Part shown: piece after piece, positions 8,280-15,979 of the stretch
Layout of the letters: each line of letters starts with the position of its first letter
Numbering within the stretch: the stretch's first letter is position 1
NCBI GenBank assembly: GCA_964389495.1
Contig: CAYMDU010000009.1
Span: 1-31,295, forward strand
Length of the DNA stretch: 31,295 nucleotides
Direction of reading: 5' to 3'
Source: RGIG3009 sp964389495
Lineage (GTDB): Bacteria > Bacillota > Clostridia > Oscillospirales > Acutalibacteraceae
Position numbers and translations under genes: made by a program
Notes under the pieces: model-generated
Database searches by the model: none
The model's input: only the letters and a program-made list of their open reading frames with translations
Told to the model about the DNA's origin: nothing

Positions 8280-10592
8280 ATGACGAAAAATAAACGAATC
8301 CGTTCCTTTCTTTGCCTGCTCCTCTCGGTAGCCTTGCTATTGACAGTGAGTGGCGGAGCGGTAATGGCGGAAGAACCGGAAGATACCGGTTTTGAAGACG
8401 AAACCGTGAGCGACGAAGAAGCGCCGGCGGCAACCGTGGATTTAACAGCCTATCAAGCGGTGGCCCAAAGCGGCGACCTCACCATGTATGCCAACATGGA
8501 TAACGGCCACTTCTACTTGGAAGACGCTGCGACAGGCAAGCAATGGCACAGCACGCCGGCGGATGTGGAAAGCGATGAAGTGTCCAAAGGTGCCAGCACC
8601 CGCGGCAAAGTGCGCTCGCAGTTGATGATCAGCTATGTCAGCCGCCGCGAAATGGACACCATTGAATACGCACAGGAATCCAACAGCGAATTTGATTGTG
8701 TGGAAATGGGCGGTGTTGCCGTGAGCACAGTTGCCGGCGGCATCCGCGTGGACTACACATTCCCCGCCGTGGGCATCACCGTTCCGGTGGAATATAAGCT
8801 GGACAACGGCAATTTCTATGCCACGGTTTTGGTGAACGAAATCAAAGAAGAAGCCATTGACGGTGAAGAATATGTGCTGATTGATGTTACCGTGCTTCCT
8901 GTTTTCGGAGCAGGCAACTGGGAAACCGACGGATACCTGTTGGTTCCCGACGGAAGCGGGGCACTGGTGAATTTTAACAACGGCATTCAGTTGTCGTCGG
9001 ATTACACCTCCATGGTGTACGGCGAGGATATGTCGATTGTGGAAGACAGCCAAGTTACCTACACCGAAGATATTCGCTTGCCGGTGTTTGCCACCCTGAT
9101 TGGCCAAGATGCCCTGATGGGGATCATCACAAAGGGCGATGCAGCGGCTTCAATCACCGTGGTTAACGGCAACGAACGCTGCGGGTACAACGCCATTAGC
9201 TCGGTGTTTCACTATCGCGTGATGCAGGCGCAGTACAACCTGTTCAACAAGCGCAAGATTAACTTGGTGGCCGAGCCGGAATACGGCTACGACACCTATG
9301 AAGTTCGCTATTCGGCACTTGCGGGTGACGACGCCGATTATGTGGGTGTGGCCACCAAATACCGCGAGTACTTGGTGGAAGAAAAGGGCCTGACAAAGCA
9401 AGACACCACGCCGACTTTCCATTTGGATGCGGTGGGGGGCTTTGAACAAGCCGCCACCTTCTTGGGCGTGATTCCCTACACTCAGCGTGTGGCGTTGACA
9501 ACCTATGATCAATGCCAGGAAATTTTGGAAGGCCTGAAAGCCGAAGGAATGGATAGCATTTCCCTGCGGTACCTTGGTTGGAGCAATAACGGATTGGACA
9601 ACAAAAAGTTGCCCAAAGCGGCTTCGGCGTTGGGTGCCCTGGGCGGCAAAAAGGCATTCCGTTCGCTGCAAGAGTATGCGGAATCGGCAGGCGTTACCCT
9701 CTACGCCGATGTCGACCTGTTGAGTTTCCAAAAGAGCGGAAACGGGGTATCGGCTCGCAAAAACGGGATTCGCAGCGTGTTCGGCAAAGTGGTGTATCAA
9801 AAGGAATACATGTTGTCAACCTATGTATACAAGTTGGGCAGCGATGTCACCGCGTTGCTCAGTCCGGAAAAAATCAAATGGGAGACCGACCGCTATCTAA
9901 CCTCGCTGCAAAAGCAGAATTTGTCGGCGGTGAGCCTGAGCACTTTGGGCGAATACTGCTATTCGAATTTCTACGAAGACAACGAACAGTACCGTTCCAC
10001 CTTCCCGCAAAAGGTGGCCGAAGCCTTGCAACCCTACAAGGATGCCGGTGTGAAGATGGCCTTCAACGGCGGCAACGCCTATGTGCTGCCCTATGCATCC
10101 CTGATTACCAATGTGCCGACTCATTCCAGCGGATACGATATCTTCTGCCAGGATGTGCCGTTCTATCAAACGGTTTTGCACGGATATATTCCGTATACCA
10201 CCGATTCGATTCCGCAATCGTCCAATCCGGAGCAAACCTACCTTTCGGCTGTAGAAACCGGCACCGAGCTGTTGTATATCGGTATCTATGAAGATGCGGC
10301 CGAGCTGTTCGATACCGACTACAACTACTTGTACGGTTCCACATGGTCGTTGTGGAAAGACAAAGCAAAGTCGCAGTACAACGCCTACATGCCGTTGCTC
10401 AAAGAAATTCACGATCAAGCCATTGTGGGCCATCGCGAACTTGCCGAGAATGTGTACATGACAGAATACGAAAACGGTATTCAAGTGGCCGTGAACTACA
10501 ACGACAAAGCGGTTACGGTTCAGGGCGTGGAAATCCCGGCAAAAGGCTTTTGCAAAGGAACTTGGAAGGAGGTGACCGGCAATGAAGAATAA
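8280..10592 (+). CDS. Large secreted DUF5696-like protein, candidate carbohydrate-active
   Basis: This is a 770-residue exported protein: signal peptide 1-30 (ending AVMA|EE), an acidic linker, then a beta-rich N-terminal half containing LTMYANMDNGHFYLEDAATG and a Trp/Ser segment (KQWHSTPADV). The C-terminal half has alternating strands and helices typical of a TIM-barrel-like fold. It ends in a small beta domain, NGIQVAVNYNDKAVTVQGVE, a shape common at the end of glycosidases. From memory it resembles the DUF5696 family found beside Yip1 proteins and sugar permeases in Firmicutes. I cannot point to catalytic acids, so enzymatic activity is inference only. The ATG at 8280 is 8 nt after AGAGAGGAGAG. 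The last codons overlap the next permease gene by 11 bp, implying translational coupling. Confidence 0.6.
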   Translation: MTKNKRIRSFLCLLLSVALLLTVSGGAVMAEEPEDTGFEDETVSDEEAPAATVDLTAYQAVAQSGDLTMYANMDNGHFYLEDAATGKQWHSTPADVESDEVSKGASTRGKVRSQLMISYVSRREMDTIEYAQESNSEFDCVEMGGVAVSTVAGGIRVDYTFPAVGITVPVEYKLDNGNFYATVLVNEIKEEAIDGEEYVLIDVTVLPVFGAGNWETDGYLLVPDGSGALVNFNNGIQLSSDYTSMVYGEDMSIVEDSQVTYTEDIRLPVFATLIGQDALMGIITKGDAAASITVVNGNERCGYNAISSVFHYRVMQAQYNLFNKRKINLVAEPEYGYDTYEVRYSALAGDDADYVGVATKYREYLVEEKGLTKQDTTPTFHLDAVGGFEQAATFLGVIPYTQRVALTTYDQCQEILEGLKAEGMDSISLRYLGWSNNGLDNKKLPKAASALGALGGKKAFRSLQEYAESAGVTLYADVDLLSFQKSGNGVSARKNGIRSVFGKVVYQKEYMLSTYVYKLGSDVTALLSPEKIKWETDRYLTSLQKQNLSAVSLSTLGEYCYSNFYEDNEQYRSTFPQKVAEALQPYKDAGVKMAFNGGNAYVLPYASLITNVPTHSSGYDIFCQDVPFYQTVLHGYIPYTTDSIPQSSNPEQTYLSAVETGTELLYIGIYEDAAELFDTDYNYLYGSTWSLWKDKAKSQYNAYMPLLKEIHDQAIVGHRELAENVYMTEYENGIQVAVNYNDKAVTVQGVEIPAKGFCKGTWKEVTGNEE

Positions 10593-11484
10593 ACGCTTTA
10601 AAATGTCGTTAACAGCGCGTCAGGCGTGGACAGGGCGTATGTTCTGTTTGCCGTTCTACATTGGATTTTGTGTGTTCTTCCTGGGACAGATCATTCAATC
10701 TATCTCCTTCTGCTTCAACGAAGTGACCATAGATCCGGCAAACGGATTAACCATGGAATTTGTGGGGTTGGAACAGTTTAAATATGTGTTCCAAGTGGAT
10801 GCCAATTACAGCATCAAACTGGGCGAAACGCTCACACAGTTGGCATGGAAAGTGCCGGTTATCATTGTGGCCAGTTTGTTCATTGCGGTGATTTTGAAAT
10901 CCAAATTCATCGGCCGCACCTTTGTTCGCGGCGTTTGCTTCTTGCCGGTGGTGCTGGCAACCGGTATTGTTATGGACATTGTGAACACCGATACGGTGTC
11001 GTCCAGTGTTATGAGCGGTAACATGGTGTCGTCCGGTGCAGTATCCAGCGCCAACACCCTGGCCGATTTGCTGGTGGAAATGGGGCTTGGTTCCGAAATC
11101 ACCAACCTCATCAACACCATATACAACAACCTGTTTGATGTATTGTGGCAATCGGGTGTTCAGATGATTATTTTCCTGGCGGCGTTGCAGAGTATTTCTC
11201 CCTCGCTGTACGAAGCGTCGGCCATCGAAGGTGCCACGGCGTGGGAAGATTTCTGGAAAATCACCATTCCGATGATCGGCCCCATGATTATGCTTAACAT
11301 TTTCTACACCATTGTGGAAAGCAGTGTTAGCACACAAAACGCCATTATGCAAAAGGTTACCACCGAATACAACAACGTGAATTTGGATTTGTCGGCAGCC
11401 ATGGCGTGGGTTTACTTTGCGGTGATTGCAGTGATATTGGCTTTGGTAGCCCTTGCGTTCCGTAAAGTAAATGTGAAATCGTAA
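10582..11484 (+). CDS. Sugar ABC transporter permease, MalF-type (second pair)
   Basis: This 300-residue polytopic permease of the sugar-importer family has a first membrane helix at about 20-42 and the EAA loop at about 211-230 (EASAIEGATAWEDFWKITIP). The ATG at 10582 follows AAGGAGGTGACC, which lies inside the end of the DUF5696-like gene. Unlike the first MalF-type subunit it carries a Ser/Val/Asn-rich extra loop (about 134-180, including VSSSVMSGNMVSSGAVSSAN) between predicted helices 3 and 4. That could widen or lengthen an extracytoplasmic segment. It pairs with the following MalG-type gene 14 nt downstream. No second binding protein is present in the cluster, so this pair may share the giant binding protein. 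Confidence 0.92.
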   Translation: MKNKRFKMSLTARQAWTGRMFCLPFYIGFCVFFLGQIIQSISFCFNEVTIDPANGLTMEFVGLEQFKYVFQVDANYSIKLGETLTQLAWKVPVIIVASLFIAVILKSKFIGRTFVRGVCFLPVVLATGIVMDIVNTDTVSSSVMSGNMVSSGAVSSANTLADLLVEMGLGSEITNLINTIYNNLFDVLWQSGVQMIIFLAALQSISPSLYEASAIEGATAWEDFWKITIPMIGPMIMLNIFYTIVESSVSTQNAIMQKVTTEYNNVNLDLSAAMAWVYFAVIAVILALVALAFRKVNVKS

Positions 11485-11498
11485 AGGAGGTGGAGAAT

Positions 11499-12443
11499 AT
11501 GACTGCAACTGTGAAAACAAAGCGGAAACCGAGTGCGGCCGTGGTGCGTCGTCACGCCCAAAGCGGTGTGGTTTCGCTGGTTCGTGCCCTGTTTTTGCTA
11601 GGTATTTGCTATTTGTTCCTGTTCCCTGTCTTCTACCTGCTGTTGGCCACATTTTCCGATCCGAGTTCCCTGAACAACCCGAATGTGGTGTGGGTGCCTC
11701 TGAAATGGACGTTCGACAATGTGGTGTATGCCATCGAAAAGCTGAATTTCTGGAATTCGGCAAAGATCAGCTTGATTCACGCCGTGGGCGGAACGCTGGC
11801 GTCGCTGATTTCCTGCTCGCTGGTGGGCTACGGTTTGGCGCGCTACAAGTTCTTTGAAAAAGGCATTGTATTCATGTGCGTGGTGCTCACCATCATTGTG
11901 CCGCCGCAAACATTGTTGATCACACAGTATTTGCAATATCAGGATTTCCTCGGAACCGGCTTGAATTTGCTGAGCACACCGTGGGTTATCATCCTGCCGG
12001 CTCTGTTCGGCGCCGGTATTCGTAACGGCTTGTTCATCTTCATCTTCCGCCAGTTCTTCTTGGGCCTCCCCAAAGACTTGGAAGAAGCGGCATGGGTGGA
12101 CGGCTGCAACCCGTTGCGCACCTTTGTCAGCATCATTTTGCCCAGCTCCGGCTCCGGCATTATCACTGTAACCTTGTTCTCCTTTGTGTGGCACTGGAAC
12201 GACTACTACTATTCGTCCATGCTGTACCTCACTCAGGAAAAGGCGCTGGTTCCCACCATGCAGTCCATTAAGAGCGCGTTGCAAACATCCGTGAGCGACG
12301 GCGGCGCCAGCGGTGGCGCGCTGTCTGCCCGTGGTATCTTGGCGGCGGCGGGCATACTAACCATTATTGTTCCGCTGGTGCTCTACCTGTTCTTGCAGCG
12401 CCATTTCGTGGAAAGTATTGAGCGCACCGGTATTGTCGGATAA
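11499..12443 (+). CDS. Sugar ABC transporter permease, MalG-type (second pair)
   Basis: This 314-residue membrane protein starts with a basic cytoplasmic tail (about 1-25) and first helix ALFLLGICYLFLFPVFYLLL. The loop after it, TFSDPSSLNN, replaces the usual SFKP-type turn. The EAA docking loop lies at about 195-216 (EEAAWVDGCNPLRTFVSIILP). The ATG at 11499 is 8 nt downstream of AAAGGAGG (11483-11490); an in-frame GTG at 11490 overlaps that site and is rejected. It is the last gene of the transport operon: a strong intrinsic terminator follows 26 nt after its stop codon. Confidence 0.93.
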   Translation: MTATVKTKRKPSAAVVRRHAQSGVVSLVRALFLLGICYLFLFPVFYLLLATFSDPSSLNNPNVVWVPLKWTFDNVVYAIEKLNFWNSAKISLIHAVGGTLASLISCSLVGYGLARYKFFEKGIVFMCVVLTIIVPPQTLLITQYLQYQDFLGTGLNLLSTPWVIILPALFGAGIRNGLFIFIFRQFFLGLPKDLEEAAWVDGCNPLRTFVSIILPSSGSGIITVTLFSFVWHWNDYYYSSMLYLTQEKALVPTMQSIKSALQTSVSDGGASGGALSARGILAAAGILTIIVPLVLYLFLQRHFVESIERTGIVG

Positions 12444-12469
12444 GACATACCCGCAACCTTGTTTTTCGG

Positions 12470-12506
12470 CTCGGCCGCCACTGATAGCAAGTGGCGGCCG
12501 AGTTTT
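12470..12506 (+). terminator. Rho-independent terminator of the sugar-transport operon
   Basis: A perfect 13-bp stem: CTCGGCCGCCACT (12470-12482) pairs with AGTGGCGGCCGAG (12490-12502) around a 7-nt loop and is followed by TTTT (12503-12506). It separates the sugar operon from the cysteine desulfurase promoter. Confidence 0.92.
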
Positions 12507-12557
12507 GCATTGTCGGCAACAAGGCACTGGTGAAATATGACAGTCCTGTAATAAGGG

Positions 12558-12586
12558 TTGTAACTTTGAAAAATTTGTGGTATGAT
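12558..12586 (+). promoter_or_regulatory. Promoter of the cysteine desulfurase/sortase/thiI/cinA operon
   Basis: TTGTAA (12558-12563), 17 bp, then TATGAT (12581-12586), preceded by an extended -10 TGG. The -35 has four and the -10 five consensus bases. It lies 36 nt upstream of the desulfurase start and just after a strong terminator, so the four genes to 19543 are likely transcribed from here. Confidence 0.72.
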
Positions 12587-12622
12587 ACACTTGTTATTAC
12601 TGTGTCAAAAAGGAGGATGGAA

Positions 12623-13753
12623 ATGGCCTATTTGGATAACAGCGCCACCACCGCGGTGTGTTCGGCAGCAGTGGAACGCATGATGCGGGTGATGACCGAA
12701 GTGTATGGCAATCCGTCCTCTTTGCACACCATGGGAATGCGGGCCGAAGAGGAATTGCAGCGTGCCCGTTGCGAAGTGGCGGCACTCATCGGAGCCAAAG
12801 CGGAGCAACTGGTGTTTACATCCGGCGGCACCGAAGCAAACAATTTGGCGGTGTTGGGTGCGGCAGCAGCGTGCCGTCGGCGGCCGCCGGTGGCGGTAAC
12901 CACCGCGGTGGAGCACCCGTCGGTGTCGGCTTGTTTTGACGAACTGGAAAAAAACGGCTGGGAAGTGACACGCTTAAAGCCGCAACCGGACGGCACGATT
13001 TCCGTGCAGCAGTTGGCCGAGGCCTGCCGTGCCGACACCACATTGGCGAGCATTATGGCGGTGAACAACGAAACCGGTGCGCGGTTTGACATCCCAGCCA
13101 TGGTGGAGGTTGTGCGCGAACGGGCACCGCAGGCTCTGTTTCACACCGATTGCGTGCAGGCGGCCGGCAAGCTGCCGATTAAAGCCGAGCGCTGGGGTGT
13201 GGATTTGCTGTCATTCAGCGGGCACAAATTGCACGCACCCAAAGGATGCGGCGCGTTGTACATTCGCCGCGGCGTGCGGGTGCTTCCGCGCGCGCTGGGC
13301 GGCGGGCAGGAAAAGGGATTGCGCAGCGGAACCGAGGCCATGCCGGCGATTGCCGGGTTCGGTGCGGCTGCGGCGGCCACGGTGCCGTTTGAGCAGCAAC
13401 GGGAACGGTATGAGCAGCTGCGGGCCGTGTTGTGCGAAGAGCTGAACGCCTTGCCGGGCATTCGTTGGCATTTGCCACCAAACGGCGTGCCGTATATTGT
13501 TCATTTTTCGGTGGTGGGAATTCGCAGTGAAACGCTGCTTCATTTTTTGGCGCAACGAAATATTTATGTATCGTCCGGTTCTGCCTGTGCCAAGGGGCAG
13601 CACAGCCCGGTGCTGGAAGCCATGGGCTTGCCTGCCCGGGAAATCGATTCGTCGTTGCGGGTTAGCTTTTGCTATGAAAACACCGCTTGCGAGGTGCGCG
13701 AATTGGCAGCGGCGCTGAAAGAAGCGGTGGGCACATTGCAGAGGAGGCGCTGA
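12623..13753 (+). CDS. Cysteine desulfurase (NifS/IscS type)
   Basis: This 376-residue pyridoxal-phosphate enzyme takes sulfur from L-cysteine as an enzyme persulfide, releasing alanine. Family marks are N-terminal YLDNSATT, SGGTEANNLA (67-76), VEHPS with the cofactor-stacking His98, and the Schiff-base Lys202 in SFSGHKLHAPKG. The mobile active-site Cys322 lies in SSGSACAKG. The ATG at 12623 is chosen because AAAGGAGG (12609-12616) is 6 nt upstream; the frame stays open further 5' without a start signal, across the promoter. The stop is 2 nt before the sortase gene, and thiI follows it. Desulfurase plus ThiI is the known sulfur-relay pair for 4-thiouridine in tRNA (and thiazole in some species), so this copy is more likely dedicated to ThiI than to Fe-S cluster assembly. 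Confidence 0.93.
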   Translation: MAYLDNSATTAVCSAAVERMMRVMTEVYGNPSSLHTMGMRAEEELQRARCEVAALIGAKAEQLVFTSGGTEANNLAVLGAAAACRRRPPVAVTTAVEHPSVSACFDELEKNGWEVTRLKPQPDGTISVQQLAEACRADTTLASIMAVNNETGARFDIPAMVEVVRERAPQALFHTDCVQAAGKLPIKAERWGVDLLSFSGHKLHAPKGCGALYIRRGVRVLPRALGGGQEKGLRSGTEAMPAIAGFGAAAAATVPFEQQRERYEQLRAVLCEELNALPGIRWHLPPNGVPYIVHFSVVGIRSETLLHFLAQRNIYVSSGSACAKGQHSPVLEAMGLPAREIDSSLRVSFCYENTACEVRELAAALKEAVGTLQRRR

Positions 13754-13755
13754 GA

Positions 13756-14769
13756 ATGAAAGGAAAACGGGAAGCGGCGGTAACTTGGCTTCGGTCGGTG
13801 ATTCCGGTTGCGGGCGACAGCCGGTCGGAGTGGATTCGCAAGCTGGCGTTTTTGTTGGCGCTCACGGTGTTTTTGTGTTCGGGCTACTATTTAATTGACG
13901 AGGTGTGGCTGCAACCGCGGTACACACAGCAGGTTACGCATTCCATGCGGGAGTTGTATACCGGTGACGGCATGCGCGACGAAGAAGAGGAAGACGGCGG
14001 CGAGGTTATTTATCCGGAAGGAATCGACGAATCTTTCAAAGCGCTGTACCGTCGCAATGCCGATGTGGTGGGTTGGTTAACCTTCACGGCCGATGGCGGA
14101 GGAAAAACCACCGATTTGTTTAACAACAAAATCGACAATCCGGTGGTGCAGGCAGAAGACAATGCTTATTATTTAGACCGCAATTATTTGGACGAACCGG
14201 ATAAGGCGGGTACACTGTTTATGGATTACCGCAACAGTGTGGCTGACACAAGCGGGCAACGGAATTTGATTATCTATGGGCACAATCTGAACAGCGGATT
14301 GATGTTTTCAAAATTCAATTTGTTGGCCTATGGTGATGTTTCGCGTGCGCAGAGGTTAACAACGGTGACCCTGGATACCCTGTACGGAGAAAGCCTGGTG
14401 TATAAGGTGTTTGCCGTGATGCTGATTGATGCCGATGCCACCGGTGAGGAAGCGTTTGATTATATTCGCACCGAATTCCGCACCGACGAGGCGTTTGGCG
14501 CGTTTGTGGAAAAAATACGCGCACGGTCGTTGTATGATTTCGGGGATGTGGATGTGAACGAAACCGACAGTATTCTCACATTGTCCACTTGCAGCAACAA
14601 GCGAGGCGCTTCGCTGAAAAACGGTCGCACGGTGATTGTGGCGCGCCGCGTGCGCGAAGGCGAAGAGGCCGCCGTGAACACGGCGTTGACAACGCTGAAC
14701 AGCGATGTGCTGATGCCGAAAGCGTGGTATGTGAACAAAGGCAAAGACCTTCCGGAGGAGTATCAATAA
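13756..14769 (+). CDS. srtB: Class B sortase, catalytically intact
   Basis: This 337-residue membrane-anchored transpeptidase has a cytoplasmic basic tail, a signal-anchor helix (about 30-47) and an acidic linker (75-83), followed by the sortase-B domain (about 85-300). Domain marks are VVGWLTF, NPVVQAEDNAYYL, LFMDYRN, LIIYGHNL with catalytic His176, TLSTCS with catalytic Cys279, and GRTVIVARRV with the conserved Arg291. Class B sortases cleave an NPxTN-like signal and attach proteins to peptidoglycan. No substrate with such a motif is encoded in this window. The ATG at 13756 follows GAGGAGG by 8 nt and lies 2 nt after the desulfurase stop; thiI starts 3 nt after its own stop. Its position between the two sulfur-relay genes is unexpected. 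A degenerate paralogue is embedded in the CinA fusion two genes downstream. Confidence 0.9.
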   Translation: MKGKREAAVTWLRSVIPVAGDSRSEWIRKLAFLLALTVFLCSGYYLIDEVWLQPRYTQQVTHSMRELYTGDGMRDEEEEDGGEVIYPEGIDESFKALYRRNADVVGWLTFTADGGGKTTDLFNNKIDNPVVQAEDNAYYLDRNYLDEPDKAGTLFMDYRNSVADTSGQRNLIIYGHNLNSGLMFSKFNLLAYGDVSRAQRLTTVTLDTLYGESLVYKVFAVMLIDADATGEEAFDYIRTEFRTDEAFGAFVEKIRARSLYDFGDVDVNETDSILTLSTCSNKRGASLKNGRTVIVARRVREGEEAAVNTALTTLNSDVLMPKAWYVNKGKDLPEEYQ

Positions 14770-14772
14770 ATC

Positions 14773-15942
14773 ATGGAGAAAGAAATTATCCTAATCAAAA
14801 ACGGAGAGTTGGCACTCAAAGGGCTCAACCGCGGCACTTTCGAGGAAGTCCTCATTAAAAACCTGCGTTGGCGGTTAAAGCCGTTGGGCGGATTTACTTT
14901 CCGCAAGGCACAGTCCACCATTTACATTGAGCCGCAAGAGGCCGAGGTGGATTGGGATGAAGTCAGCGAGCGGGTGGCCAAAGTGTTTGGAATTTCGGCC
15001 TATTCGCGCGCCTGTGTCACCGAAAAAAGCATGCCGGCCATTTTGGAAGCGGCTGCGTCCTATTTGGAAAAGCCGTTGCGCCGTGCCAAAACCTTCAAGG
15101 TGGAAGCCAAGCGGGCCGACAAACGGTTTCCGTTGACTTCGCCGCAACTGTGTGCACAGGTGGGTGCGTATTTGTTGGAGCGGTATCCGCATTTAGCAGT
15201 GGATGTGCATCAGCCGGAAGTGACGGTGTGGGTGGAAATCCGTGATTTTGCCGCCTACATTCACGGTCCGCAGTTGCCGGGTGCCGGTGGCATGCCGGTG
15301 GGAACCGGCGGAAAAGCGGCGGTGCTGCTGTCCGGCGGTATCGATTCGCCGGTGGCGGCCTACATGATGGCCAAGCGCGGCATCGAACTGGCGGCCGTTC
15401 ACTTTGCTTCGCCGCCGTATACCAGCGAGCGGGCCGAGCGGAAAGTGAAAACACTGTTGCAGCAGGTGGGCGAATATGCCGGCCGCACAACCCTGTATAT
15501 TGTACCGTTCACGCATATTCAAGAAGAAATCGGCAAACAGTGTCCGGAAGAACTGTTCACGCTGGTGATGCGTCGTTTTATGATGCGAATTGCCACCGGC
15601 TTGGCCGAAAAGCTGGAATGCGGCGCACTGATCACGGGAGAAAGTGTGGGGCAGGTTGCCAGCCAAACGATTGGTGCGTTGCGGTGTACCGATGCAGTGG
15701 CAACCTTGCCGGTGTTTCGGCCGGTTATCGGCATGGACAAAGAAGAAATTATTGCTGTGGCACGGCGCATCGGAACCTTTGAAACTTCGATACAGCCGTA
15801 TGAGGATTGCTGCACGGTGTTCACACCGCGGCATCCGCGCACGCGCCCGCGGGTGGAGGAGCTGGAAGAAGCCGAAAGCCGCCTTCCGGTGGAAGAATTG
15901 GTAGCCGAAGCCATGGCCGGTGTGCGTGTAGAGCGTTTATGA
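14773..15942 (+). CDS. thiI: tRNA sulfurtransferase ThiI (no rhodanese domain)
   Basis: This 389-residue protein has the ThiI layout: an N-terminal ferredoxin-like region, a THUMP RNA-binding domain (about 60-165), and a PP-loop AMP-transferase domain. The domain holds LLSGGIDSPVAAYMMAKRG (185-203) and LITGESVGQVASQT. It activates U8 of tRNA by adenylation and inserts sulfur to give 4-thiouridine. The C-terminal rhodanese domain of the E. coli enzyme is absent, as in most Firmicutes. There the partner cysteine desulfurase supplies sulfur more directly, and such a desulfurase lies two genes upstream. A CC pair (YEDCCTVF) near the C-terminus may take part in persulfide transfer. The ATG at 14773 is preceded by CCGGAGGAG inside the end of the sortase gene. 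Confidence 0.94.
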   Translation: MEKEIILIKNGELALKGLNRGTFEEVLIKNLRWRLKPLGGFTFRKAQSTIYIEPQEAEVDWDEVSERVAKVFGISAYSRACVTEKSMPAILEAAASYLEKPLRRAKTFKVEAKRADKRFPLTSPQLCAQVGAYLLERYPHLAVDVHQPEVTVWVEIRDFAAYIHGPQLPGAGGMPVGTGGKAAVLLSGGIDSPVAAYMMAKRGIELAAVHFASPPYTSERAERKVKTLLQQVGEYAGRTTLYIVPFTHIQEEIGKQCPEELFTLVMRRFMMRIATGLAEKLECGALITGESVGQVASQTIGALRCTDAVATLPVFRPVIGMDKEEIIAVARRIGTFETSIQPYEDCCTVFTPRHPRTRPRVEELEEAESRLPVEELVAEAMAGVRVERL

Positions 15943-15979
15943 GCCGAAAAGTTTTCGACAAAAAAGGTGGCGAAATTCG

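Noticed and set aside
12566..12586. TTGAAA at 12566-12571 as -35 element of the desulfurase promoter
   Set aside because: It is only 9 bp from TATGAT; TTGTAA at 12558-12563 gives the proper 17-bp spacing.
12491..12622. Upstream extension of the cysteine desulfurase frame
   Set aside because: The extension crosses the terminator arm and the promoter, and the family N-terminus (MAYLDNSATT) begins exactly at the ATG preceded by AAAGGAGG.
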